A stretch of DNA of 32,408 nucleotides, taken from positions 1 to 32,408 of the forward strand of contig CAZFSR010000016.1 of the NCBI GenBank assembly GCA_964521575.1, read 5' to 3'. The DNA comes from 79-D21 sp964521575 (lineage in GTDB: Bacteria; Synergistota; Synergistia; Synergistales; 79-D21). The notes below the pieces were generated by a model. It saw only the letters and a program-made list of their open reading frames with translations. It was not told where the DNA came from and made no database searches. The translations under genes and the position numbers were made by a program. Below, in pieces: positions 25,074 through 32,257 of the stretch (positions within the stretch are counted from its first letter, which is position 1; each line of letters begins with the position of its first letter).

Positions 25074-26473
25074 CAGTCTTCCTCCTTCCGCGGAACCGCG
25101 CTTTTCCTGCCGGCCCAACCTTCGATATTTTTCTGCCTGGCGCGGCCCACAGCCAAGGCTCCCGGGGGTACGTCCTCCGTGATCGTCGACCCTGCCGCCG
25201 TGAAGCATTCGTCGTGCAGGACGACCGGCGCGACTAGCATCGTGTCGCTTCCGACAAAGCAACGGTCCCCGATTTGGGTCGGATTCTTCCGGGAGCCGTC
25301 GTAATTGCAGGTGATGCTTCCGGCTCCGATGTTGGTTTCCTTGCCGATGGTCGCGTCCCCCATGTAGGAAAGGTGGGGAACCTTGCTGCCTTCACCGATA
25401 GAGGAATTCTTTGCCTCCACGAATTTTCCGACGAGTGCTCCAGGGGCGAGCCGGGTGTTGTCGCGAAGGCAAGCGAAGGGCCCCACTTTCGCCTCGGGAC
25501 CGATTTCGCTGTCGGTCACGCAGCAAAAGGCCACAATGCGGGCGCATTCCCCGATGGTTGAATTGCGGATGATCGAGTGACTGCCCACTAACGCTCCGCT
25601 TCGGATGGTGGAACGGCCCCAGATCTGGACATTCGCCTCGATTCGGACATCCGGCTCGAGGATCGCCTCCGGCCCGACCCAGGTCGTTTCGAGATCCAGG
25701 ATCTTGACCCCTTCTTGCAGATGCCGCATGAGGATCCGGTCTCTCATCCGCCTGCCCGCAACCGCGAGTTGGTAGGGGTCGTTGATGCCGAAGAGATCCT
25801 CCGGATTGCCCCAAAGAAGGGCTTCGACCGGGAAATCCCTGCTTGCCAGGAGCGGAAGGACATCCGGCAGATAGTATTCTCCCTGGGCGTTCCGGTTCTC
25901 AAGAAGGTCGACGACTTCCCCCAGGGCATCGGTGCGGAAAGCGTAGATCCCGCTATTGACTTCCCTGATGGTCCGCTCTTGCTCGGTTGCGTCCTTTTCC
26001 TCGACGACTCGGCAGAAGCTTCCTTCTCGCACCACGCGGCCATAGCCGCGAGGGTTTTCGACTTCGAAGGTCAAGAGGGTCGCGCCGTTGGCCGTTGCGA
26101 CGTGCTTTTCCAGAAGAGCTTTTATGGCCTTCTCCGTCAGCAGGGGCGCGTCTCCAGGCAGGACGACAAGCGTCCGAAATTGTTCCCACCAATCACGGCA
26201 AACCTGCACCGCATGCCCGGTTCCCTTTTGCTCAGCTTGGCGGAGCGGAACCGTCCCAGGCCAAGCCGAAAAAAGGTAGCGTTCGACCTCTTCGGCCCCA
26301 TGACCAACGACGACGGCCATTTTTTCAATGCCCGCCCCTGAAAGGGAAGAAAGAGGGTATCGGAGAAGCGGTTCTTCCAGGATCGTGTGAAGAACTTTGG
26401 GAATCGGGCTTTTCATGCGAGTGCCCTTGCCGGCTGCAAGGACCAGGGCACCGATTCCTTCGGGTTTGACCAT
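25073..26473 (-). CDS. glmU: Bifunctional UDP-N-acetylglucosamine pyrophosphorylase / glucosamine-1-phosphate N-acetyltransferase
   Basis: Makes UDP-GlcNAc, the precursor of peptidoglycan and other cell-envelope sugars. It has 466 residues. The N-terminal uridyltransferase carries LAAGKGTRMKS (12-22), QKGTGHAVQ and NSGIYAF. The C-terminal left-handed beta-helix holds the acetyltransferase site, with hexapeptide repeats, FVEAKNSSIGEGSKVPHLSYMGD and NIGAGSITCNYDG. ATG 26473 has AAGGAGGA about nine bases upstream. It is the first gene of the glmU-to-mazG string and has a promoter of its own. Confidence 0.97.
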   Translation of the reverse strand: MVKPEGIGALVLAAGKGTRMKSPIPKVLHTILEEPLLRYPLSSLSGAGIEKMAVVVGHGAEEVERYLFSAWPGTVPLRQAEQKGTGHAVQVCRDWWEQFRTLVVLPGDAPLLTEKAIKALLEKHVATANGATLLTFEVENPRGYGRVVREGSFCRVVEEKDATEQERTIREVNSGIYAFRTDALGEVVDLLENRNAQGEYYLPDVLPLLASRDFPVEALLWGNPEDLFGINDPYQLAVAGRRMRDRILMRHLQEGVKILDLETTWVGPEAILEPDVRIEANVQIWGRSTIRSGALVGSHSIIRNSTIGECARIVAFCCVTDSEIGPEAKVGPFACLRDNTRLAPGALVGKFVEAKNSSIGEGSKVPHLSYMGDATIGKETNIGAGSITCNYDGSRKNPTQIGDRCFVGSDTMLVAPVVLHDECFTAAGSTITEDVPPGALAVGRARQKNIEGWAGRKSAVPRKEED

Positions 26474-26509
26474 GAGACGCCGTCCTCCTTTAGGGCAAGT
26501 CGGTCAATA

Positions 26510-26538
26510 ATCATCCGGCATTTTGCCCCTCGTTTCAA
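26510..26538 (-). promoter_or_regulatory. Probable promoter of glmU string
   Basis: On the minus strand TTGAAA (26533-26538, 5/6 match to consensus in the first four plus last base) is followed after exactly 17 bases by GATGAT (26510-26515, 4/6 match). It lies just downstream of the tRNA-Gln terminator and about 30 bases before the glmU ribosome site, the expected place for the promoter of the glmU-prs-rplY-pth-mfd-mazG run. Confidence 0.45.
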
Positions 26539-26549
26539 GTGGGGGCATC

Positions 26550-26574
26550 AAAAAAGAGGAAGGAGCCCTTCCTC
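26550..26574 (-). terminator. Intrinsic terminator of tRNA-Gln
   Basis: On the minus strand an 8-bp perfect stem (26567-26574 with 26556-26563) with a 3-nt loop is followed by six T residues (26550-26555). It starts 12 bases after the CCA end of tRNA-Gln. This is a textbook rho-independent terminator and separates the tRNA from glmU. Confidence 0.88.
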
Positions 26575-26586
26575 CAGGAAGATCTA

Positions 26587-26660
26587 TGGCTGGGGTGGCT
26601 GGATTTGAACCAGCGATGGCGGATCCAAAGTCCGCTGCCTTGCCGCTTGGCTACACCCCA
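26587..26660 (-). tRNA. trnQ: tRNA-Gln (anticodon UUG)
   Basis: The minus strand folds as a 74-nt tRNA with encoded CCA. The acceptor stem TGGGGTG pairs with CACCCCA, leaving discriminator G73. The anticodon stem CGGA/TCCG holds the loop CTTTGGA, giving anticodon TTG, which reads CAA (and probably CAG by wobble). The T-arm has GGTTCAAATCC. The weak U1-A72 pair is typical of tRNA-Gln. It is a single-gene unit with its own promoter and terminator. Confidence 0.97.
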
Positions 26661-26674
26661 GTTCGAGCCTGAAC

Positions 26675-26705
26675 ATTATAGCGTTTCAAAGCCCGGGAGT
26701 GTCAA
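26675..26705 (-). promoter_or_regulatory. tRNA-Gln promoter
   Basis: Both boxes are perfect consensus on the minus strand: TTGACA (26700-26705) and TATAAT (26675-26680). The spacer is 19 bases, two longer than ideal. Expected start is near base 26668, eight or so bases before the tRNA 5' end. The -35 box includes the TGA stop codon of rlmD. Confidence 0.8.
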
Positions 26706-28093
26706 GAAGCAGGAGTCCTATCGAGAACCGCCACGGATTCGACATGGGCGGTTTGGGGGAAAAGGTCGAACGGCATGACTTTTGCCAGGCGGTAGCCACC
26801 GTTTTGACAGAGAAGCTTGACGTCGCGGGCAAGAGTCGACGGATTGCAGGAAACATAGACCACCCGCGGCGCGGCAAGGCTTGTGATCGATTTCAGCACG
26901 TTGGGGTGGCATCCTGAGCGAGGCGGATCGACGACTACTGCTTCGAAAGGGCCGCTTGCCACAAAATCCGTACTTTCGGCCGATCCTTCGATCACCCTTG
27001 CGTTTTTTATGCCGTTTTTCTCGAGGTTTTCCCTCATGGATTCGACAGAAGGTTTCCATTCCTCAACGGCGAGGACTCCGGAGGCTCTAGCCGCAAGAAA
27101 ACAGGTCATTGCCCCGGCACCCGCATAAAGTTCAAGCACGTTTTCGCCCCCGACTGGACAAGCTTCCCTGGCGGCCGTTTCATAAAGATTGACGGCTTGC
27201 CCAGTGTTCACCTGGGAAAACGAAGTGGCTTCAAATTTTAACGAGAAATTTCTGAATCGTTCGAAATAGAAGGAACGGCCCGAAACGCACCTTGTGAAAG
27301 GCCCGAATATCGTGTTCCCCTCAGTCGGGTTCAGGTTGAGGCAAAGACCGACAAGCTCCGGGAACCGCTTTCGGATGCGCCTGGCTAGGGAAGTGAGGTT
27401 TTTCATGACGGGAGTTTCGGGAAGACGCTTAACGACCAGGACGATAAGGAGTTCACCGGTCTCCTGCCCTCCCCTTAGGACGACGTGACGCAGGAGGCCC
27501 TGTCTTGAAAGCTCGTTGTAGGGGGATAACCCGGCTCGGTCAAGCCCTGGGCGCAACTCCGCGAGAAGAAGGTTCAAACTCGGCATGGCAACCGGGCATC
27601 GATCGATCGGGATGATCCGGTAGGTGTGTTTTCGGAAATAGCCGATCTCGATTCCCGGAGAGTCACCCCTGGCAGAAACGGGAAGGGAGACCTTGTTACG
27701 GTAACCGGATTGAAGGGGGCTCGGGCAGACACTGGAGATCCCCTCCATAGGGCTGATCCTGCCGATTCGGGAGAAGGCATCCTCGAGAATTTGCGCTTTT
27801 AGACTCAACTGAAGGTCATAAGAGGCATGCTGGAGTTGGCATCCGCCGCAACGCACGAACCAGGGGCAAAAAGGTGCAATTCGTTCCGGGTGCGGCAGTT
27901 CGATTTTGACAAGGCGGGCGGTGGCGAAGTCTTTCTTCTCAGCGGTCTTGCTCGCCAGCACGGTCTCGCCGGGCAAAGCTCCCTCAACGAAAACGATTTT
28001 TCCCGCGGCGTCCCGTCCGAAACCGTCGCCCTGGCTGTCCAGCTTTTCGATTTTTAACCTGATCAATTCTGTCGACACGTTGGTTTTTTTCAT
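26702..28093 (-). CDS. rlmD: 23S rRNA (uracil-5-)-methyltransferase RlmD/RumA family
   Basis: SAM-dependent 5-methyluridine methyltransferase of about 463 residues. An N-terminal TRAM domain (about 8-65) contains GDGFGRDAAGKIVFVEGALPGE. The [4Fe-4S] site has C76, C82 and C85 (CPWFVRCGGC) and C166 (DRCPVAM). The methyltransferase domain carries ELYAGAGAM for SAM, DPPRSGCHP, and the catalytic-Cys motif VSCNPSTLARD. RlmD, RlmC and TrmA are hard to tell apart; the Fe-S site with TRAM favours RlmD/RlmCD. ATG 28093 has no visible ribosome site and lies just after a strong hairpin (28104-28127); the frame is closed by a stop within that hairpin, so no earlier start exists. Confidence 0.92.
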   Translation of the reverse strand: MKKTNVSTELIRLKIEKLDSQGDGFGRDAAGKIVFVEGALPGETVLASKTAEKKDFATARLVKIELPHPERIAPFCPWFVRCGGCQLQHASYDLQLSLKAQILEDAFSRIGRISPMEGISSVCPSPLQSGYRNKVSLPVSARGDSPGIEIGYFRKHTYRIIPIDRCPVAMPSLNLLLAELRPGLDRAGLSPYNELSRQGLLRHVVLRGGQETGELLIVLVVKRLPETPVMKNLTSLARRIRKRFPELVGLCLNLNPTEGNTIFGPFTRCVSGRSFYFERFRNFSLKFEATSFSQVNTGQAVNLYETAAREACPVGGENVLELYAGAGAMTCFLAARASGVLAVEEWKPSVESMRENLEKNGIKNARVIEGSAESTDFVASGPFEAVVVDPPRSGCHPNVLKSITSLAAPRVVYVSCNPSTLARDVKLLCQNGGYRLAKVMPFDLFPQTAHVESVAVLDRTPAS

Positions 28094-28103
28094 CAAAATG
28101 GGC

Positions 28104-28127
28104 GGGGCGGCCCCTAGAGGCCGCCCC
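28104..28127 (-). terminator. GC-rich hairpin between korC and rlmD
   Basis: A perfect 9-bp GC-rich stem (28104-28112 with 28119-28127) with a 6-nt loop lies 26 bases after the korC stop. On the minus strand it is followed by GCCCATTTTG, a short imperfect U-tract. It is probably the terminator of the kor operon, perhaps leaky, since rlmD starts 10 bases later. Attenuation of rlmD is an alternative. Confidence 0.55.
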
Positions 28128-28153
28128 TAAGCAATTCCCTCCAGAAGAAAGAA

Positions 28154-28708
28154 TTACTTTTTCTCCTTCATCATGGAATAGCCTTCCTCGAAGGCCTGTT
28201 CGTTGAGTTTTTCCGTTCCCTTTGGCACTCGAGCCAGGATTGCGCGCTTGACGGATTCCGGCTGGACGATTTTAGCTAGTTCTAGAATTCGCGCTGTCGC
28301 TCCCAAAGCCACCATGTTGGTGACCATTTCCTTGCCGAGCTTTTCCTTTGCGGTTCTCGCGATGGGAAGCATGTAGATGTCCGCGTCGAGGTCAGGCCGC
28401 TCGGAAACGTAAAAATCATCGAGGATAATGGTACCGCCCGGTTTCGTGTCGTGGGCGTACTCCTCGCAGGCTTTCTGGGTCAGGATGACCTGGAGGTCCG
28501 GCCGCGTTGCCTTTGGGTAGTCGATTTCGCCGTGGGAGATGACAACCTCGGATTTGGACGCCCCTCCACGGGCCTCTGGGCCGTAGGCCTGGCTCTGGAC
28601 GGCAAATACGTTCTCGTACAGGGCAGCGGCTTCTCCCGTCACCACCGCTGCAAGGATGACACCCTGTCCTCCCGAGCCGGCAAAACGGATTTCAAAACGC
28701 TCGCTCAT
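28154..28708 (-). CDS. korC: 2-oxoacid:ferredoxin oxidoreductase, gamma subunit
   Basis: Gamma subunit (184 residues) of a CoA-dependent 2-oxoacid:ferredoxin oxidoreductase, most likely for 2-oxoglutarate. The catalytic gamma domain has GSGGQGVILAA (11-21), then QSQAYGPEARGGASKSEVVIS and MVALGATARI-type sequence, all typical of KorC/PorG. ATG 28708 lies five bases after the beta stop, in an operon order delta-alpha-beta-gamma. Confidence 0.95.
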   Translation of the reverse strand: MSERFEIRFAGSGGQGVILAAVVTGEAAALYENVFAVQSQAYGPEARGGASKSEVVISHGEIDYPKATRPDLQVILTQKACEEYAHDTKPGGTIILDDFYVSERPDLDADIYMLPIARTAKEKLGKEMVTNMVALGATARILELAKIVQPESVKRAILARVPKGTEKLNEQAFEEGYSMMKEKK

Positions 28709-28713
28709 GGAAC

Positions 28714-29529
28714 CTACCCCCTAACCCGCTCGATCAGCTTGAGATAGGCCTCGGTATATTCCTGGGCCTCACGGTCGACAAACTCTCCGATGATGATTTT
28801 GCCCTTCTTCTCTTCCTCCGTCATTTCCTTGGCTTTCGCCTTGGGCACGGAATTGTCCTTGAAGAAGTTCAGGTTGTCGACGGGATTCGGGCGCTTGTTC
28901 TTACGGCCGAACTGTGTATGGCAATGGGTGATGATTTCCACCACGGAGAACCCCTTCTTCTGGATTCCTTTCTTGATGTACTGTTCGCAAAGGGCCGGCT
29001 GAGCGATGGTAGCCCTTGCCACATAAGAGGCCCCTGCCCCTTCGGCGAGCCTGCAGATGTCGAAAGGTGTGTCAATGGCCCCGTAGGGGGCCGTGGTGGC
29101 CCTTGCACCGACAGGTGTGGTCGGGGAAGCCTGACCGCCGGTCATGCCGTAGATGTTGTTGTTCATGACGATCGCGGTGATATCGATATTGCGCCTGCAG
29201 GCATGGATGAAATGGTTCCCCCCGATGGCCGTGCAGTCGCCGTCTCCCATCACGTCAATGACGGTCAGTTCGGGGTTGGCGAGCTTGATGCCGGTGGCGA
29301 AACCGAGCGAACGGCCGTGGGTCGTATGGACGGTGTTGGCGTTGATGTAGCCGGGCATCCGGCTCGAGCAGCCGATGCCGGATGCGATGACCGTTTCTTC
29401 GCGGGTCTTTCCGAGATCGATCAGGGATCTCAGGATCGCGTGCAGGATAATCCCGTGCCCGCAGCCCGGACACCAGATATGCGGGAAGAAGCGGGTACGC
29501 AGCCAGGGCTTGACTTCTTCGCGTGGCAT
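28714..29529 (-). CDS. korB: 2-oxoacid:ferredoxin oxidoreductase, beta subunit
   Basis: Thiamine diphosphate-binding subunit of 271 residues. It opens with WCPGCGHGI (C20, C23) and carries the TPP/Mg motif GDGDCTAIGGNHFIHA followed by NNNIYGMTGGQASPTTP. The LF-region GFSVVEIITHCHTQFGRKNK is typical of KorB. It begins two bases after the alpha stop and has GGAGGTGG as a ribosome site inside the end of korA. Confidence 0.95.
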   Translation of the reverse strand: MPREEVKPWLRTRFFPHIWCPGCGHGIILHAILRSLIDLGKTREETVIASGIGCSSRMPGYINANTVHTTHGRSLGFATGIKLANPELTVIDVMGDGDCTAIGGNHFIHACRRNIDITAIVMNNNIYGMTGGQASPTTPVGARATTAPYGAIDTPFDICRLAEGAGASYVARATIAQPALCEQYIKKGIQKKGFSVVEIITHCHTQFGRKNKRPNPVDNLNFFKDNSVPKAKAKEMTEEEKKGKIIIGEFVDREAQEYTEAYLKLIERVRG

Positions 29530-29531
29530 GG

Positions 29532-30668
29532 TTAGGCCACCTCCTCGATCGTTGCGAGAATTTCGTGGGGGCGGAGGATTTCGCCGTTGACAAGGTTGCT
29601 CGGGATGACTTCGGCTTTTGCGCCCAGGGCGATACGGATTTCGGAAACCATTTGGCCGCAGTTCAGTTCCGGGACGATAACCTTCTTCGCTCTACTCGCC
29701 GCCTGGACCAGTTCCTTGTCGGGGAACGGCCAGATGGTGATCGGCCTGAAATGCCCGACCTTGATTCCTTTCGCGCGGGCTTCACGAACGGCCCGCACAG
29801 CTGATCGGGCCACGCAGCCATAGGAAACGACGAGGATCTCCGCGTCCTCGGTTTGCTCCAGGTCACACTTGACGATGTCGTCGCGGAACCGTTCGATTTT
29901 CCTGACGAGTCGGAGGTGCTTCTTGCCGATTTCGGCCGGTTCGTTCGTCGGGAAGCCCCAGTCGTTGTGGGTCAGCCCGGTGACGTGCCAGCGGTACCCG
30001 TCTCCGAAAGAGGCCATCGGAGGAATGTCGTCTTCCGGATCGGCCAGGTAGGGGACAAACTCTTCCGGGGAAACCCTGGGCTTTTTACGGTCGATGATCG
30101 GGTAGGATCCGGGTTCGGGGATGACGACCTTCTCCCGCATATGGCCGATGACTTCGTCGCTCATGATCAGTACCGGCTGCCTGAAGCGCTCGGCCATGTT
30201 GAAGGCCTCGATCGTCAAATCGTAGCACTCCTGCACGGATGAAGGCGCATAGGCAATCGTGCCGTGGTCGCCGTGAGTCCCCCACCGAGCCTGCATGACG
30301 TCTTGCTGCGAGACGCGGGTGGGCAAACCGGTGGATGGGCCGCCGCGCATGACGTCGATCACGACGATCGGAATTTCCGCCATGTAGGCCAGGCCGAGAT
30401 TTTCCTGCTTCAGGGAGAAACCCGGGCCGGATGTAGCGGTCATTGCCTTGTAGCCGGCAATGGACGCTCCGATTGTGGCGGCGATACCGGCGATCTCGTC
30501 CTCCATCTGGATAAAGCGGCCGTTCATCTTAGGAAGTTCCTCCGCCATCACCTCGGCGATCTCCGAGGACGGGGTGATGGGGTATCCGCCGAAAAAGCGG
30601 CATCCCGCGGCGATTCCGCCCATGGCGACGGCCATGTTCCCCTGCCAGAAAGCCAACTTCTTAGGCAT
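29532..30668 (-). CDS. korA: 2-oxoacid:ferredoxin oxidoreductase, alpha subunit
   Basis: Alpha subunit of 378 residues. It has GGYPITPSSEIAEVMAEEL near the N-terminus, the TPP-facing QMEDEIAGIAATIGAS, TATSGPGFSLKQE, and RGGPSTGLPTRVSQQD, all characteristic of the KorA/VorB group. A C-terminal transketolase-like domain ends the protein. The start at ATG 30668 overlaps the korD stop by eight bases. Length and the separate delta, beta and gamma genes indicate a four-subunit enzyme; 2-oxoglutarate is the likeliest substrate, branched-chain 2-oxoacids a possible one. Confidence 0.95.
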   Translation of the reverse strand: MPKKLAFWQGNMAVAMGGIAAGCRFFGGYPITPSSEIAEVMAEELPKMNGRFIQMEDEIAGIAATIGASIAGYKAMTATSGPGFSLKQENLGLAYMAEIPIVVIDVMRGGPSTGLPTRVSQQDVMQARWGTHGDHGTIAYAPSSVQECYDLTIEAFNMAERFRQPVLIMSDEVIGHMREKVVIPEPGSYPIIDRKKPRVSPEEFVPYLADPEDDIPPMASFGDGYRWHVTGLTHNDWGFPTNEPAEIGKKHLRLVRKIERFRDDIVKCDLEQTEDAEILVVSYGCVARSAVRAVREARAKGIKVGHFRPITIWPFPDKELVQAASRAKKVIVPELNCGQMVSEIRIALGAKAEVIPSNLVNGEILRPHEILATIEEVA

Positions 30669-30870
30669 TCTCCACACGCTCCTTTACGGTGATGGCCATA
30701 TCCGGGCAAATGTTCTCACACTGGCGGCAGCCGATGCAGTCGTCCATGCGGACAGGCTCGCACTTGGCCTTCGCGTCGAGTTCGAGAACCTTCTTCGGGC
30801 AGATGGCGATGCACAGCCCGCAGCCTTTGCACCAGGCCTTGTTGATTGTGACGTCGAACTTCTTAGCCAA
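30661..30870 (-). CDS. korD: 2-oxoacid:ferredoxin oxidoreductase, delta subunit (2x[4Fe-4S] ferredoxin)
   Basis: Small ferredoxin-like subunit of 69 residues that passes electrons from the catalytic site to ferredoxin. Two complete [4Fe-4S] motifs are present: C14, C17, C20, C24 and C45, C48, C51, C55. I chose the TTG at 30870 because GGGAGG lies nine bases upstream. Longer in-frame options (GTG at 30879 or 30897) run into or across that ribosome site. It is the first gene of the kor operon. Confidence 0.93.
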   Translation of the reverse strand: MAKKFDVTINKAWCKGCGLCIAICPKKVLELDAKAKCEPVRMDDCIGCRQCENICPDMAITVKERVENA

Positions 30871-30933
30871 CCAATTCACCCTCCCCCAGCAGCACAAATC
30901 CGAGTTCCTTCGAGTAAGAACCCGCTCGCACCG

Positions 30934-30962
30934 ATTATGACATTCCGGAAAACGATAAACAA
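30934..30962 (-). promoter_or_regulatory. Probable kor operon promoter
   Basis: In an AT-rich pocket, TTGTTT (30957-30962, 3/6) is followed after 17 bases by CATAAT (30934-30939, 5/6) on the minus strand. Transcription would start near 30927, about 57 nt before the korD TTG. A second CATAAT at 30981-30986 has no good -35 partner. Confidence 0.5.
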
Positions 30963-31041
30963 CCCTAAATAGAGTTCTTTATTATGAATATTGCTTTACA
31001 ATGCGTCATCTTTGGCGAACCGAAGGTCGCTTTTTTCACAA

Positions 31042-31073
31042 ATCGGGGGGATAGCAAAAGCTATCCCCCCGAT
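31042..31073 (-). terminator. Hairpin after the FAD oxidoreductase gene
   Basis: A perfect 14-bp stem (31042-31055 with 31060-31073) closes an AAAA loop on the plus strand. On the minus strand it lies about 32 bases past the oxidoreductase stop and is followed by a short U-tract (TTGTG after the terminal T). It is the likely end of the upstream operon and separates it from kor. Confidence 0.7.
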
Positions 31074-31105
31074 CGATCGAGCGGATTCGGTTTTGACGGT
31101 CCGTT

Positions 31106-32257
31106 CTAAACGACGGCCGGTTCGATCAGCAGTTTGCCTTCGGCAAAACGGCGATAATGAAGCATGTCGATAGGGATGTCGGACTTGCCGAGAACGATGT
31201 GCTGGGCGAGCGCTTCCCCGGTGACGGGACCGAACATGAAACCATGCCCGGAGTATCCGCAGGAAAGGAAGAATCCCTTGACATTGTCCGCCTCGCAGAT
31301 GATCGGCTGACGGTCCGGGGTCATGTTGTACAGTCCGGACCACTGCCGGACAACCCTAATTCCCTTGGCTCTGGGGAGGAGTTTCGTGAACACGCGGGAC
31401 ATGTGTTCGAGGAAATCCCAGGTTGCCCCCAGGGTGAAGTCGGCCGGATGGCCTTCCGGGCTGCAGCCGCCGATGATCGAGCCGTGCGGGCGCTGCTGGA
31501 TGTAGTAGTTCCCGGAGAAGCTCATGAGCATCGGGGGGCAGACGCCGGGTTCCACCGGTTCGGTGATGATGATTTCGTGCCGCTCGGAGTAGTTGGGAAT
31601 GTCGACCCCCGCCATTTTGGCCACAAACTGGGAATAGGGGCCCGCTGCATTGATGACGATCGGGGCATCGATATCGCCGCGATTCGTCACAACGCCGGCC
31701 ACTTTGCCGCTATGAACCTTGACGCCGGTCACTTCCGTATGTTTGTGAAAGGTTACGCCGAGGCGTTTAGCCGCTTCCTGGAACGCAAAAGTCGTGAGGA
31801 ATGGATCCGCGTGCCCATCGCGGTTGTTAAAGGTGAACCCGATGGCGTCATCCACGGCGACTCCGGGGCAGATTTCTTTCGCTTCATCCCTGGAGACGAT
31901 CTTTGTCATGTAGCCCAGGGAGTTCTGAAGGGCGACGTTCTTCTGGAGCTGCTCGAATTCCGATTGCTGGTAGGCGACCATGAGATAACCGCTCTGGTTC
32001 AGGCCGACGTCCATTCCGAGTTCATCGGAAAGCTGCTCGAATTTCTCGACGCAGGCCAGCCCGAAACGGCAGTTCATCTCGGTTCCCCACTGGGCCCGAA
32101 TGCCAGCTCCGCAACGCCCGGTCGAACCCGAGCAGACGGTATTCTTCTCCAGGACGACAATGTTCTTCACGCCAAGCTTGGCAAGGTTGTAGGCGACGGA
32201 AGTGCCGTTTATGCCTCCGCCCACGATGACCGCTTCCGCAGTATTCTTCCAGGACAT
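31106..32257 (-). CDS. FAD-dependent oxidoreductase, HcnC / sarcosine-oxidase-beta-like (DAO family)
   Basis: Flavoprotein of 383 residues of the D-amino-acid-oxidase fold. The FAD motif GGGINGTSVAYNLAK sits at 13-27, then VVLEKNTVCSGSTGRCGAGIRAQWG. INAAGPYSQFV is the second typical motif, and the C-terminal GFFLSCGYSGHGFMFGPVTGE closes the FAD site. Relatives oxidise amino or imino acids (sarcosine, proline, hydroxyproline, opines, glycine in HcnC) and pass electrons through partner subunits. The upstream gene encodes an Fe-S domain found in such complexes, supporting a multi-subunit dehydrogenase rather than an oxygen-using oxidase. The exact substrate cannot be read. ATG 32257 overlaps the upstream stop by one base and has GGGAGG nine bases upstream. 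Confidence 0.92.
   Translation of the reverse strand: MSWKNTAEAVIVGGGINGTSVAYNLAKLGVKNIVVLEKNTVCSGSTGRCGAGIRAQWGTEMNCRFGLACVEKFEQLSDELGMDVGLNQSGYLMVAYQQSEFEQLQKNVALQNSLGYMTKIVSRDEAKEICPGVAVDDAIGFTFNNRDGHADPFLTTFAFQEAAKRLGVTFHKHTEVTGVKVHSGKVAGVVTNRGDIDAPIVINAAGPYSQFVAKMAGVDIPNYSERHEIIITEPVEPGVCPPMLMSFSGNYYIQQRPHGSIIGGCSPEGHPADFTLGATWDFLEHMSRVFTKLLPRAKGIRVVRQWSGLYNMTPDRQPIICEADNVKGFFLSCGYSGHGFMFGPVTGEALAQHIVLGKSDIPIDMLHYRRFAEGKLLIEPAVV

Noticed and set aside
26525..26546. GCCCC...GGGGC hairpin upstream of glmU as a second terminator
   Set aside because: The stem is short, the loop long, no U-tract follows on the minus strand, and it overlaps the predicted glmU promoter.
30981..30986. Second -10-like CATAAT upstream of kor
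   Set aside because: No acceptable -35 box lies 16-18 bases upstream; the CATAAT at 30934 has a better partner.
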